From Limnohabitans parvus II-B4 (GTDB taxonomy: Bacteria; Pseudomonadota; Gammaproteobacteria; Burkholderiales; Burkholderiaceae_C), in NCBI RefSeq assembly GCF_003063455.1, contig NZ_NESN01000003.1:310001-374000 (forward strand): a stretch of DNA of 64,000 nucleotides, given 5' to 3'. The notes below the pieces were generated by a model. That model saw only the letters and a list, made by a program, of their open reading frames with translations, was not told where the DNA came from and searched no databases. The position numbers and the translations under genes are program-made. Numbering within the stretch: position 1 is the stretch's first letter; the number at the start of each line of letters is the position of its first letter. Below, piece by piece: positions 17,668-25,484 of this stretch.

Positions 17668-18017
17668 AGCGTCAGGTGAGTGGCCACTTCGGTGCGCAAT
17701 TGCTCCAATTGAGGAGCCAGACGGCTATAAGCCGCACGGATTTCTGAAGACTCACCGTGTTTGCTCAGGTGTTCGACCGACACGACCAGCTCAACCAGGC
17801 TGTCCACACAAAACACGGGTGTGAAGCCTTTGAGCTGGTGCAACAAGCGGTTGGCACCATGCATGTCGTCCTTGTCCAGCAGGGCCTGGATGCGTGGCAA
17901 ATCCTCGCCCAGCGTCTGGTGCAGGGTTTTGAGCAGTGACAGAACGCCGCTGGCATCGCCAATGAATTCCATGGCCCGTTCAACAGACAGGTAAATTGGC
18001 TCAGCGGGTTGGCTCAT
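17652..18017 (-). CDS. Stand-alone histidine phosphotransfer (Hpt) domain protein
   Basis: 121-residue all-helical protein with the Hpt phosphorylation motif HQLKG, phospho-acceptor His60, in the middle helix (ANRLLHQLKGFTPVFCVD). Hpt proteins relay phosphate from a hybrid sensor kinase to a response regulator; no kinase or regulator gene is nearby, so the partner is elsewhere. Start chosen at ATG 18017 (MSQPAEPIY); the frame remains open to 18071 but those codons run into an AT-rich, promoter-like stretch. The 3' end overlaps dusC by 16 bases in convergent orientation. Confidence 0.82.
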   Translation of the reverse strand: MSQPAEPIYLSVERAMEFIGDASGVLSLLKTLHQTLGEDLPRIQALLDKDDMHGANRLLHQLKGFTPVFCVDSLVELVVSVEHLSKHGESSEIRAAYSRLAPQLEQLRTEVATHLTLHPTA

Positions 18018-18073
18018 ACAGTCAATTGGCGTATCAAGGCGTTCAAAAGTTACAAATTGTAATTCGCCCAATT

Positions 18074-18952
18074 TTAATCAAGCAAAGCGGCTAAACCCAG
18101 CTCGGGCTCAAAACGCTTGTTTTTAAACAGCAAACGTGTAGGACCTGGAAATACCGCTTGCGAAACCGAGTGCCGAGGGTCGCCGGGGTAGCAAATGGTG
18201 CGGACACCGTCCTGGTCAAAGGGTTCGGGCTCGACCACGGGCGGCTGGCGGCTCTGGGCTTCGGTCAGTGCACTGTGGGTGTCCGGGTGCCGGGCCAGCT
18301 GAACCAGGCCCATGATTTGGGGCGGTGCCAGTTCAATCTCATGGTCCCAATAGCGGATCAAGGCCTCGCGCGGGGTGGTCCACAGGGTTTCGGTGGCCTC
18401 AAAATTGTCGTGCTCGGCGGTTTGGCCTTCGGGCACCCGGGTGATGAAAAAGCGGGTGTCAAAGCGTTTGTGGGTCACCGACGCCTGGCGCGGGGTGATC
18501 CACCGGGTCCAGGGCACCAAGGCATCGGTGTGCAGTTGAAGCGACAGGTTTTGAAATGCCTGCGCCCAGCTTTGCCCGCTGGCCAAGGCATTTTGCAAAG
18601 CTGGCAGGTCGGGGGTGTCGGCCCCGGTTTGGCCCAACAAAATGCGGCATTCCTCAAACGCTTCGCGAATGGCCGCTACAAACAGGCCCGCTGCACGTTG
18701 CGGGGTCAGCTCGGGCTCGGCCAAGCGCTGGTGCAAGGTGACGGCATCCTGGCTGAGCTGAGACAGCAGGGCCGGGTGTTGGTCTTCCGGATCGAGTTTG
18801 CCCCCTGGAAACACATAAGCCCCGCCCAACACGTTGGATGCCTGGTGGCGCCTGAGCAGCAGCACTTGCATGCCCTGCGCAGTGTCGCGCAGCAGGACCA
18901 CCGAGGCGGAGTCCAAGGGCGGGGTGGTGATGATTTCGGTGTTGAGTTCCAT
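18074..18952 (-). CDS. Nudix hydrolase
   Basis: 292-residue Nudix-fold hydrolase. The Nudix box is split across a long insert: GGKLDPED at about residue 50 and REAFEECRILL near residue 95, the arrangement of NUDT7/NUDT19-type enzymes that hydrolyse CoA or acyl-CoA derivatives. That would fit the acyl-CoA-rich neighbourhood but is an inference. The ATG at 18952 (MELNTEI) is preferred to a TTG four codons upstream; neither has a clear ribosome site. It stops 56 bases upstream of the start of the Hpt gene on the same strand. Confidence 0.87.
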   Translation of the reverse strand: MELNTEIITTPPLDSASVVLLRDTAQGMQVLLLRRHQASNVLGGAYVFPGGKLDPEDQHPALLSQLSQDAVTLHQRLAEPELTPQRAAGLFVAAIREAFEECRILLGQTGADTPDLPALQNALASGQSWAQAFQNLSLQLHTDALVPWTRWITPRQASVTHKRFDTRFFITRVPEGQTAEHDNFEATETLWTTPREALIRYWDHEIELAPPQIMGLVQLARHPDTHSALTEAQSRQPPVVEPEPFDQDGVRTICYPGDPRHSVSQAVFPGPTRLLFKNKRFEPELGLAALLD

Positions 18953-19089
18953 GTCGGGTGTCAATCGTGCAACACAGCCAATGCGCTGGCTGTTTTAAAG
19001 TAGGGCAAGCTTTCAATCGACAGCCAGATTAGCAGATGGTGCCCAAACGCCCTGTCACCCATTCACAAGCATTCAATCAAGGAAAACCC

Positions 19090-20001
19090 ATGAGCATCGA
19101 TTTCAAAGGCCGCGTCGCGATCGTCACTGGCGCAGGTGGCGGTTTGGGCAAACAACATGCCCTGGCCCTGGCGGCGCGTGGCGCCAAAGTGCTGGTGAAC
19201 GACCTGGGCGGCGACGTGCACGGGGTGGGCGGTTCGGTGTCGGCGGCGCAAGCTGTGGTCGATGAAATCCGTGCAGCAGGCGGCGAAGCCATGGCCAACG
19301 GCGCATCGGTCACCGACTTTGAGGCCGTGAAAGCCATGGTCCAGCAGGCGGTGGACGCCTGGGGCCGGGTGGACATTTTGGTCAACAACGCCGGCATCTT
19401 GCGCGACAAGAGCTTTGGCAAGATGGCGTTGGCGGACTTCAAACTGGTCATGGACGTTCACGTCATGGGCGCTTTCCATTGCACCCAGGCCGTCTGGCCG
19501 ATCATGCAGGCGCAAAACTACGGCCGCATTGTCATGACCACATCGTCCAGCGGTTTGTATGGCAACTTTGGCCAGGCCAACTACGGCGCGGCCAAGATGG
19601 CGCTGGCGGGTCTGATGCAAACCTTGTCGATCGAAGGCGAAAAACACCACATTCGCGTCAACTGCCTGGCCCCCACCGCAGCCACCCGCATGACCGAAGG
19701 CCTCATGCCCGAGCAAGTGCTCAAGGCCCTGGAGCCCAGCGCCGTGGTGCCCGCCATGCTGGTCATGGCAAGTGTTGACGCGCCCAACCGCACCATCATC
19801 TGCGCTGGCGCAGGCAGCTTTGAGGTGGCGCACATCACCCTGACGCAAGGCGTGCACCTGGGCACAGGCCCGGACACCGCCGAGCGCCTGCTTGCAGCCA
19901 TGACGCAGGTCACCGACCGCCAAGGCGAGACCGTGCCGCGCTCGGGTTCAGAGCAGGGGACGCTGGAGGTGGGCAAGGCGATGAAGGCGCATGGGGCTTA
20001 A
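19090..20001 (+). CDS. SDR oxidoreductase, (3R)-hydroxyacyl-CoA dehydrogenase-like
   Basis: 303-residue SDR related to the dehydrogenase domain of peroxisomal multifunctional enzyme type 2. Visible: NAD-binding TGAGGGLGKQHALALAARGA, the VLVNDLGGDVHG segment typical of that subgroup, NNAGILRDKSF, and the catalytic Ser/Tyr/Lys in TTSSSGLYGNFGQANYGAAK. A C-terminal extension of about 60 residues is present. Probably oxidises a 3-hydroxyacyl-CoA or a related substrate in the cytosol. ATG 19090 follows AAGGAAAACCC; the frame is open to 19036 but the Rossmann motif fits this start. Confidence 0.88.
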   Translation: MSIDFKGRVAIVTGAGGGLGKQHALALAARGAKVLVNDLGGDVHGVGGSVSAAQAVVDEIRAAGGEAMANGASVTDFEAVKAMVQQAVDAWGRVDILVNNAGILRDKSFGKMALADFKLVMDVHVMGAFHCTQAVWPIMQAQNYGRIVMTTSSSGLYGNFGQANYGAAKMALAGLMQTLSIEGEKHHIRVNCLAPTAATRMTEGLMPEQVLKALEPSAVVPAMLVMASVDAPNRTIICAGAGSFEVAHITLTQGVHLGTGPDTAERLLAAMTQVTDRQGETVPRSGSEQGTLEVGKAMKAHGA

Positions 20002-20063
20002 GACGGTCGGGCGTTGATTCGAGTGTTGCTGGGTTGACTGGCGCTGTGCGGTAAATTCCACCC

Positions 20064-20438
20064 ATGGACTCAGCACAACTTCGACAAATCGCTCAAAGCA
20101 AACCAGACCAATGCACCTGCGCCCTCAAGGCTTGCCAAGGTTGGGAGAGCGTCACTGACGACCGTTGGCCCGCAGAGCAGATGCGCCTGGTGGGGTCTTT
20201 GCGAAAACCACCGCAAGACGATCAGACTGAATTGACTTTCGAGGAATTTCACCCCGACGGTACGAGGTATGAATCGGCCAACGCCCCCATCGCCTCGGGA
20301 TATTTCCCGTTCAACCGCTGCGATGTGCATTCATGCACCCAATGCGGTTGTGCGGTGCTCAAGTACACCGAGTTCGGTGGTTATTACGTGGACCACCGGG
20401 CCCGTTTGGTGGATGCGGATCTGGTGGTGGATTGCTGA
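20064..20438 (+). CDS. Conserved-looking Cys-rich hypothetical protein
   Basis: 124 residues with no signal peptide or membrane span. Eight or more Cys residues lie in two groups, QCTCALKAC near residues 17-24 and RCDVHSCTQCGC near residues 85-97, with a final Cys (VVDC), suggesting metal binding. I do not recognise the family by name. Base composition is like the GC-rich genome, so it belongs to the chromosome rather than the AT-rich island that starts about 100 bases downstream. It follows the SDR by 62 bases on the same strand. Confidence 0.7.
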   Translation: MDSAQLRQIAQSKPDQCTCALKACQGWESVTDDRWPAEQMRLVGSLRKPPQDDQTELTFEEFHPDGTRYESANAPIASGYFPFNRCDVHSCTQCGCAVLKYTEFGGYYVDHRARLVDADLVVDC

Positions 20439-20643
20439 GCGGAAGGCGCGCGAACCACCGGAGGTGGTACTGATTTACGCTGTGCGAGCAGAAGGGCAAC
20501 TCAGCAGCAATGATTGAGCGTCTCTACAGCCAGTTGACGGCAACTATGATGACGGAGCGGGTGGCTTGATGTAGTGGGTTGATTTTAAAAATTAGATATG
20601 TATGATGAAGATCGTACAGAGCTAACAAACGTCTTCTAAAAAC
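20439..20643. other. Intergenic transition into AT-rich island
   Basis: No gene is seen in this stretch. Composition changes from GC-rich to strongly AT-rich at about 20,575. A small inverted repeat ACCACCGGAGGTGGT lies at 20455-20469, near the left edge. AT-rich hexamers suitable for a promoter are frequent upstream of 20644, but none can be picked out reliably. Confidence 0.4.
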
Positions 20644-20754
20644 ATGAAAAATACAATCACATTAACATCGATAGCAACTGCCGTCGATATGCTTGCGGCT
20701 TGCGGTAGCGGCGGGAAAACTGGATTTACTGTTAATTTTAAATCTGTAATATAG
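20644..20754 (+). CDS. Possible 36-residue lipoprotein-like small ORF
   Basis: ATG at 20644 opens a frame of 36 codons ending in TAG at 20752-20754. The N-terminus MKNTITLTSIATAVDMLAAC followed by GSGGK looks like a lipoprotein signal with lipobox LAAC and Cys20, the form common in Burkholderiales lipoproteins; the mature part would have only 17 residues. An Asp inside the hydrophobic stretch (residue 15) weakens the signal. It may be a true small lipoprotein or the remnant of a longer one. It precedes the three longer lipoprotein genes. Confidence 0.4.
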   Translation: MKNTITLTSIATAVDMLAACGSGGKTGFTVNFKSVI

Positions 20755-20783
20755 TCATATTGCCAATGAGATGTAAATTAAAA

Positions 20784-21362
20784 ATGTTTAAAAAATTCAA
20801 TTTAATATTTATTTTGGGGATGTTAACTTTGACAGGTTGTGCCTCCATTACAGGTAGCACTAATCAAAATATTTCAGTTCAAACAAAAGAGCCAACTGGT
20901 ACTGAAGTGGTAGGCGCAAATTGTGAATTAACAAACTCTAAAGGTAAATGGTTTGTTGTGACGCCTGGAACCGTTGGGATTAGTCGTTCAAACGATAACA
21001 TGCAGCTTTTATGTAGAAAAGACGGTTATGAACCAGGCAGAAATGGCATTGTTTCGGATACAAAAGGAATGATGTTCGGTAATATGGTTTTTGGTGGTGG
21101 AATTGGTGCGATTATTGATCATTCCTCTGGGGCGGCATATGAGTATCCATCTATATTTCAGATAGTTATGTCTAAAATTCAAGGGGTTGATAATTTAAAT
21201 TTAAAGGCTGCTGATGCTACCAAGTCGCAGAACCCGATTTTCGTACCAGTTGATAATTCATTGGAAAAAAAGCTTTTGGAGTTAAAAAGTCTTTATGATA
21301 ACAAACTTATAAGCAACGATGCTTATTTGGAGCAGCAGAGAATCATCCTGCAAAAACAATGA
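20784..21362 (+). CDS. Predicted lipoprotein with C-terminal SHOCT-like domain (1 of 3)
   Basis: 192 residues from ATG 20784. Lys-rich start, hydrophobic stretch and lipobox LTGC give a lipoprotein signal peptide (Cys at residue 19); Ala at +2 predicts outer-membrane sorting. The centre contains a Gly-rich possible hairpin (MMFGNMVFGGGIGAIIDHSSGA). The last 32 residues, from LEKKLLELKSLYDNKLISND to ILQKQ, match the short SHOCT pattern, often found at protein ends and thought to aid oligomerisation. Starts at 20766 or TTG 20760 are possible; none has a clear ribosome site. Strongly AT-rich codon use, unlike flanking genes. Function not recognised. Confidence 0.8.
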   Translation: MFKKFNLIFILGMLTLTGCASITGSTNQNISVQTKEPTGTEVVGANCELTNSKGKWFVVTPGTVGISRSNDNMQLLCRKDGYEPGRNGIVSDTKGMMFGNMVFGGGIGAIIDHSSGAAYEYPSIFQIVMSKIQGVDNLNLKAADATKSQNPIFVPVDNSLEKKLLELKSLYDNKLISNDAYLEQQRIILQKQ

Positions 21363-21379
21363 TTTAAACTTAAATTCAA

Positions 21380-22087
21380 ATGAAAAAATTAATTATTTTG
21401 GCTTTTTTCGTAGCTTTGGTGTCGGGATGTGCGCACCCGTTAAATATTTCTCCAGACATTGCCGCTATTAATCAAGGCTCAAGTGTTGAAAAATTTGATA
21501 AAAATTTCAGTTATTATTTTTCTGAGGATTTGGAAAAAGAAGTTACTACGCCAGGTGGGGGTGGTGATAGTGTGAGATATAGGCCATACAAAGAGTTGGA
21601 TATGGGGATTTATAAAGTCTTTTCAGATAAGTTTAAAAATGTTGAAGTGTTGAAAAAACCTGGTGGAAATAATAATTCTGACTACTTGGCAGAAGTGACG
21701 ATTTCAACCAATTCTTCCTCCTCAAGTGCTTTAACATGGCCCCCAACATTGTTTGGTGTTAATATAACTGCAGAGTTTTTTAACTTGAAGTCAGGTCTCA
21801 AGGAGAAAATTTATGTTTCTGGTGAAGGGCGTGCGGAATTTTCAGAGTTCAAATCAAATTTTAATCTTTCGGCCAAGCGTGCCTCTGAGGATGCACTCAA
21901 AAAATTAACTACTGCGCTATCCAACTTAAAAATGCTCGCTAATGAAGTCGTTATTGATTCATCCACTAAAAAAGCACCCGAAGTTAGCAAGGAAACAAGA
22001 TTGCGTGATTTGAAGCGGTTGTTTGATGGAGGACTCGTTGATATTAATATTTATAATGAGAGACAGAAAATTATTTTACAGGATTAA
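21380..22087 (+). CDS. Predicted lipoprotein with C-terminal SHOCT-like domain (2 of 3)
   Basis: 235 residues. Signal MKKLIILAFFVALVSGC with lipobox VSGC, Cys17. The mature part has a beta-rich core (EVTISTNSSSSSALTWPPTL and NITAEFFNLKSGLKEKIYVSG), then a helical segment, and ends with RDLKRLFDGGLVDINIYNER and QKIILQD, a SHOCT-like tail similar to that of the preceding protein. It starts 17 bases after the first lipoprotein gene and ends 3 bases before the third, so the three form an operon. AT-rich codon use. No assigned function; the fold may resemble small outer-membrane assembly lipoproteins, but that is a guess. Confidence 0.8.
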   Translation: MKKLIILAFFVALVSGCAHPLNISPDIAAINQGSSVEKFDKNFSYYFSEDLEKEVTTPGGGGDSVRYRPYKELDMGIYKVFSDKFKNVEVLKKPGGNNNSDYLAEVTISTNSSSSSALTWPPTLFGVNITAEFFNLKSGLKEKIYVSGEGRAEFSEFKSNFNLSAKRASEDALKKLTTALSNLKMLANEVVIDSSTKKAPEVSKETRLRDLKRLFDGGLVDINIYNERQKIILQD

Positions 22088-22090
22088 ATC

Positions 22091-22666
22091 ATGAGAAAAA
22101 TATGTTACGGCCTATTTTTTTCGTTATTTTCACTTCTCGCAGGTTGCTCAACTGTTGCGCCAGAATATGCTGGCTCAAGAAAAAATGTAGAAGCAATAAA
22201 AAACTTGGGTGATGTAAAAATAATGGTCGGTAAATTTTTAGATTCCGAGGATTCTAGCAATAAAAAACAACTAACCATGAGGGCTAACACGTTAACATCA
22301 CCATACGGACCCACTTTCTCAAGTTATATTGAAAATGCTGTTCGTAAAGATTTGATTTTGGCTGGTAATTATTCAGATAGTTCAAAAATAGTTATTGGTG
22401 GTATTTTGCACAAAAATAATATTGATGTTAACGGTTTTAGTGTTGGTGCGGGGATTTGCGAGGTTGAATTTAATGTCTCAAAAGATTCTGTGGTTTTATT
22501 TAATAAGAGAATCAATCAAAATCATCAATGGGAGTCTTCGTTTGCTGCGGCAGTTGCCATTCCGAAAGCCATTAATGAATATCCTATTTTAATTGAAAAA
22601 TTGCTAAATAATTTATTTATCGATGGGGGCTTTATTAAGGCAATTGGCGGTGAAGGTAAAAAATAA
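22091..22666 (+). CDS. Predicted lipoprotein (3 of 3)
   Basis: 191 residues. Signal MRKICYGLFFSLFSLLAGC with lipobox LAGC, Cys19. The mature region contains VKIMVGKFLDSEDSS, a helix-rich FSSYIENAVRKDLILAGNY and IVIGGILHKNNIDVNGF, suggesting an alternating alpha/beta fold of the kind seen in YajG- or CsgG-like lipoproteins; I cannot name the family. Unlike its two neighbours it lacks a SHOCT tail and ends AIGGEGKK. It follows the previous gene by three bases. Strongly AT-rich. Confidence 0.78.
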   Translation: MRKICYGLFFSLFSLLAGCSTVAPEYAGSRKNVEAIKNLGDVKIMVGKFLDSEDSSNKKQLTMRANTLTSPYGPTFSSYIENAVRKDLILAGNYSDSSKIVIGGILHKNNIDVNGFSVGAGICEVEFNVSKDSVVLFNKRINQNHQWESSFAAAVAIPKAINEYPILIEKLLNNLFIDGGFIKAIGGEGKK

Positions 22667-22824
22667 CTCCTGCTTTTAAATGGCGGATTCAAGTACGAGG
22701 TGCAACAAAGATGAACCCAGTGATGGGTGGCTGAGGATGTCAAGGCATCATGGCCACTCAAACCGCCAAGTCCAAGTTGCCAGATGTACAAGCATGTTGA
22801 CGCCGATCCACTTGGTGGGCTGTC

Positions 22825-22849
22825 AAGGTGTCGTGTAAAACGACACCTT
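22825..22849. repeat. Perfect inverted repeat at the right edge of the AT-rich island
   Basis: Arms AAGGTGTCGT (22825-22834) and ACGACACCTT (22840-22849) with a five-base loop. It lies between the lipoprotein operon and the convergent TIGR02450 gene and could act as a terminator without a T-run, or be the trace of a mobile-element end. The surrounding 22667-22875 holds no gene that I can support. Confidence 0.5.
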
Positions 22850-22875
22850 CGCCGCTTGATCTTCACCTGAATTGC

Positions 22876-23097
22876 TCAAACCCAACCCTGCCGCCACACG
22901 CTGTCGTCTTGCAGTTCTCGCCAAGCGATGACCTGCGTGGCCTTGGAGAACACCGCTTCGATTTCCACCGATTCAATCGGGTCGGTGGGCTGCCCGGGTT
23001 GAATCACCCGGCTGACCAAAAAGTGCTTTTGCTTGGCCACGGGTTTCACCGCCGTCCATTTGGTCAGCAGCAGTTTTTTGGGGTTCAAGGGGTTCAT
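22876..23097 (-). CDS. TIGR02450-family Trp-rich small protein
   Basis: 73-residue protein. The N-terminal NPKKLLLTKWTAV and the C-terminal SVWRQGWV, with three Trp residues, are the marks of the TIGR02450 family of conserved small proteins with no known function. The ATG at 23097 is 13 bases downstream of the mltB stop on the same strand, so it is probably co-transcribed with mltB. Full family length. Confidence 0.88.
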   Translation of the reverse strand: MNPLNPKKLLLTKWTAVKPVAKQKHFLVSRVIQPGQPTDPIESVEIEAVFSKATQVIAWRELQDDSVWRQGWV

Positions 23098-23110
23098 GGT
23101 TTGACCACCT

Positions 23111-24313
23111 TCACGGCTTGCTTAGCACTTCCCGCCTCACCGCTTCCGCCAGCTCAATCACCGCCATCGCGTAATAGCTACTCCAGTTGTAGCGGGTGAT
23201 GGCATAGAAGTTTTCGGTGCCCGCCACATAGCTCGGCGCGGTGGGGCCGTTGCGCAGCTCGATCAGCGCCAGCGGGCCGGTGTGGCCGAGTGCGGCACCT
23301 TCCAGTGCAGCCCCTTTGGCCACAAAACTGGCCACACTGAAGGTGGGCAAGATGTCGGGTGCCATCAGGGTGTCCATGTCGGTCTGGCCCGGGCTCAGGG
23401 TGACGGGGTAATGGGTGGGCATGCCGGGGCGCCAGCCAAAGGCCTTGAAATAATTGGCCACCGAGCCGATGGCGTCTGCAGGGCTGCCAAACAGGTCGAT
23501 GCGGCCATCGCCATCAAAGTCCACCGCAAACTTGGCCCAGCTGGACGGCATGAATTGCGGCAAACCCAAAGCGCCAGCGTAGCTGCCCCGGATGGCCAAG
23601 GGGTCGGCACCGCTGCGCGAGGTCAGCAGCAAAAATTGCTCCAGCTCGCTGCGAAAGAAGGATTGGCGTTCTGCGGCTCTGGGGTGGGCTTGCGGAAAAT
23701 GAAAGGCCAAGGTGCCCAAAGCGTCCACCACCCGGAAGTTGCCTGTGTTTTGGCCATACAGCGTTTCGACACCGATGATGCCGACGATGATGGCTGCAGG
23801 CACGCCGTATTCGCGCTCGGCTTTTTCCAGCGCTGCGCGGTGCTTCCGCCAAAATTGCAATCCGGCTTGAATGCGCACGGGCTCGATGAAGCGTGCACGG
23901 TAAGCGCCCCAATCTTTGGCCACAGGGCTGGTGGCTGGCAGCACCAGCTTTTCCACCAAGGGCAGGTGGTGGGCATGTTGAATGGTTTTTTGCACCCAGT
24001 CCGGGTCGAGTTGCAAACGCTGTGCGGCGTCTTTTGCCCAGACCGACACTTCGGGGTTTTGGCTCAGGCTCAGGCTGGCGCCAGGTGCTGCAGCGGCTTT
24101 TGGAGTGCGGTGTTTGCGGGCTTCAGGCGCGCTGGTTTTTTTCTTGGCTTTTTTGCCTGCGTGCTGATGGTGCTTGGCGGGCGGGGTGTTGGCTGCTTGT
24201 GCCTGGGCCGTGTTCAGACATGCCAGTGAAAAAGCCAGACCCAACAGGCCAGTCAAGACGGTTTTCAGGTGCAGGGGGCAGAGGCCGCGTGAGGGGTATG
24301 AGAGAAAATTCAT
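23111..24313 (-). CDS. mltB: Lytic murein transglycosylase B
   Basis: Cleaves peptidoglycan glycan strands, releasing 1,6-anhydro ends, in the periplasm. 400 residues. N-terminal signal sequence (CLNTAQAQA), then a basic Lys/Ala/His-rich linker (about residues 45-75), then the catalytic domain with the Glu motif AIIVGIIGVETLYGQNTG and the LGLPQFMPSSWAKFAVDFDG segment typical of MltB. Lipobox support is weak: a Cys occurs in the signal region (SLACLN) but without Leu at -3, so a soluble periplasmic form is also possible. Confidence 0.92.
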   Translation of the reverse strand: MNFLSYPSRGLCPLHLKTVLTGLLGLAFSLACLNTAQAQAANTPPAKHHQHAGKKAKKKTSAPEARKHRTPKAAAAPGASLSLSQNPEVSVWAKDAAQRLQLDPDWVQKTIQHAHHLPLVEKLVLPATSPVAKDWGAYRARFIEPVRIQAGLQFWRKHRAALEKAEREYGVPAAIIVGIIGVETLYGQNTGNFRVVDALGTLAFHFPQAHPRAAERQSFFRSELEQFLLLTSRSGADPLAIRGSYAGALGLPQFMPSSWAKFAVDFDGDGRIDLFGSPADAIGSVANYFKAFGWRPGMPTHYPVTLSPGQTDMDTLMAPDILPTFSVASFVAKGAALEGAALGHTGPLALIELRNGPTAPSYVAGTENFYAITRYNWSSYYAMAVIELAEAVRREVLSKP

Positions 24314-24352
24314 GCTGCGGTCAGTTTAATCGCCCCAGGCAGGTTCATCCGG

Positions 24353-24400
24353 CAAGTGCATCTGAAAGTACACGGGAAAGTGCATCGGAAAGTACAGGGT
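24353..24400. repeat. Two-copy 24-bp tandem repeat
   Basis: Two adjacent 24-base copies beginning GCAAGTGCATCTGAAAGTAC and GAAAGTGCATCGGAAAGTAC differ at three positions. They lie in the 190-base divergent region between mltB and the deacetylase-like gene, near where promoters are expected. Confidence 0.7.
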
Positions 24401-24503
24401 CTGGGGGCGGCTTGGCGTGATAAGCTGAAAGCAGAAAATGTGCAGTCATTCAAAAAAATCAACAGATTTGACAAGCTGTTGAGCATGCAGGAAGACAAAC
24501 CGT

Positions 24504-25457
24504 ATGGGTGCGACAGGTTATTTCACACATCCCACTTGCTGGAAACACGAAATGGGCGCGGGGCACCCGGAGTGCCCGGAGCGGTTGGGGGCCATCGAAG
24601 ACCGCTTGCTGATCACCGGCCTCGACATGGCCTTGCAGCGCAGAGAAGCCGGGCCTGCGGCTTTGGCCGACATCGAGTTGGCTCATGGGCGCATGCATGT
24701 GGCGGCTTTGCGGGGCTTGGGCGATGCCTTGCGCGAAGACATCGCGGCGGGTGGCCCCCGCCACACATCGCTGGACCCGGACACGCTGATCAACGCCCAC
24801 ACCTGGGATGCGGCTTTGCTGTCTGCTGGTGCGGCCATCGATGCCACCGATGCCGTGCTGGCGGGTGAGCTGGAAAACGCCTTTTGTGCGGTACGTCCAC
24901 CGGGTCACCATGCTTGTCGCGACAAGGCCATGGGGTTTTGCTTCTTCAACAACGTGGCCATTGCCGCCAAACATGCGCTGGAGCGCCACGGGCTCAAACG
25001 CGTGGCGATTGTGGACTTTGATGTGCACCATGGCAACGGTACAGAGGACATTGTGGCCGGGGATGAGCGCATTTTGATGGTCAGTTTTTTCCAGCATCCG
25101 TTTTACCCCGAGGGCGGTTCGCAATCGAATGCGGCCAATTTGGTCAATTTGCCTGTCCCGGCCTACACCAAGGGCATGGACATTCGCGAGTTGATCGAGA
25201 TGATGTGGATACCACGGCTGGAGGCGCACAAGCCCGAGCTGATTTTCATCAGCGCAGGCTTTGACGCGCACCGCGAAGACGACATGGGGCAGATGGGTTT
25301 GGTTGAGCAGGATTACGCCTGGATCACCCAGCGCATCAAGGACGTGGCGCTGCGCTATGCCAAAGGCCGCATCGTCAGTTGCCTGGAGGGCGGCTACAAC
25401 CTGAGTGCTCTGGGCCGCAGTGTCGAAGCGCACCTGCGCGTGCTGGCCGACGTGTGA
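24504..25457 (+). CDS. Histone deacetylase-family (acetyl-amide) hydrolase
   Basis: 317 residues, full-length arginase/deacetylase fold. Zinc-site and catalytic motifs are intact: GAGHPECPERL, RPPGHHA (His pair), DFDVHHGNGT (Asp and His ligands), SAGFDAH (second Asp) and CLEGGYNL near the end. Bacterial members deacetylate acetylpolyamines, acetoin-related compounds or lysines; which applies here is unknown. It is the first gene of a plus-strand set with an enoyl-CoA hydratase and an MscS channel. Confidence 0.92.
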   Translation: MGATGYFTHPTCWKHEMGAGHPECPERLGAIEDRLLITGLDMALQRREAGPAALADIELAHGRMHVAALRGLGDALREDIAAGGPRHTSLDPDTLINAHTWDAALLSAGAAIDATDAVLAGELENAFCAVRPPGHHACRDKAMGFCFFNNVAIAAKHALERHGLKRVAIVDFDVHHGNGTEDIVAGDERILMVSFFQHPFYPEGGSQSNAANLVNLPVPAYTKGMDIRELIEMMWIPRLEAHKPELIFISAGFDAHREDDMGQMGLVEQDYAWITQRIKDVALRYAKGRIVSCLEGGYNLSALGRSVEAHLRVLADV

Positions 25458-25484
25458 CGCGCCAGTTTGGGCACAATCGGGCAC

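Noticed and set aside
20520..22850. Insertion sequence or prophage as the source of the AT-rich island
   Set aside because: No transposase, integrase, tRNA target or paired terminal repeats were found; only composition supports transfer.
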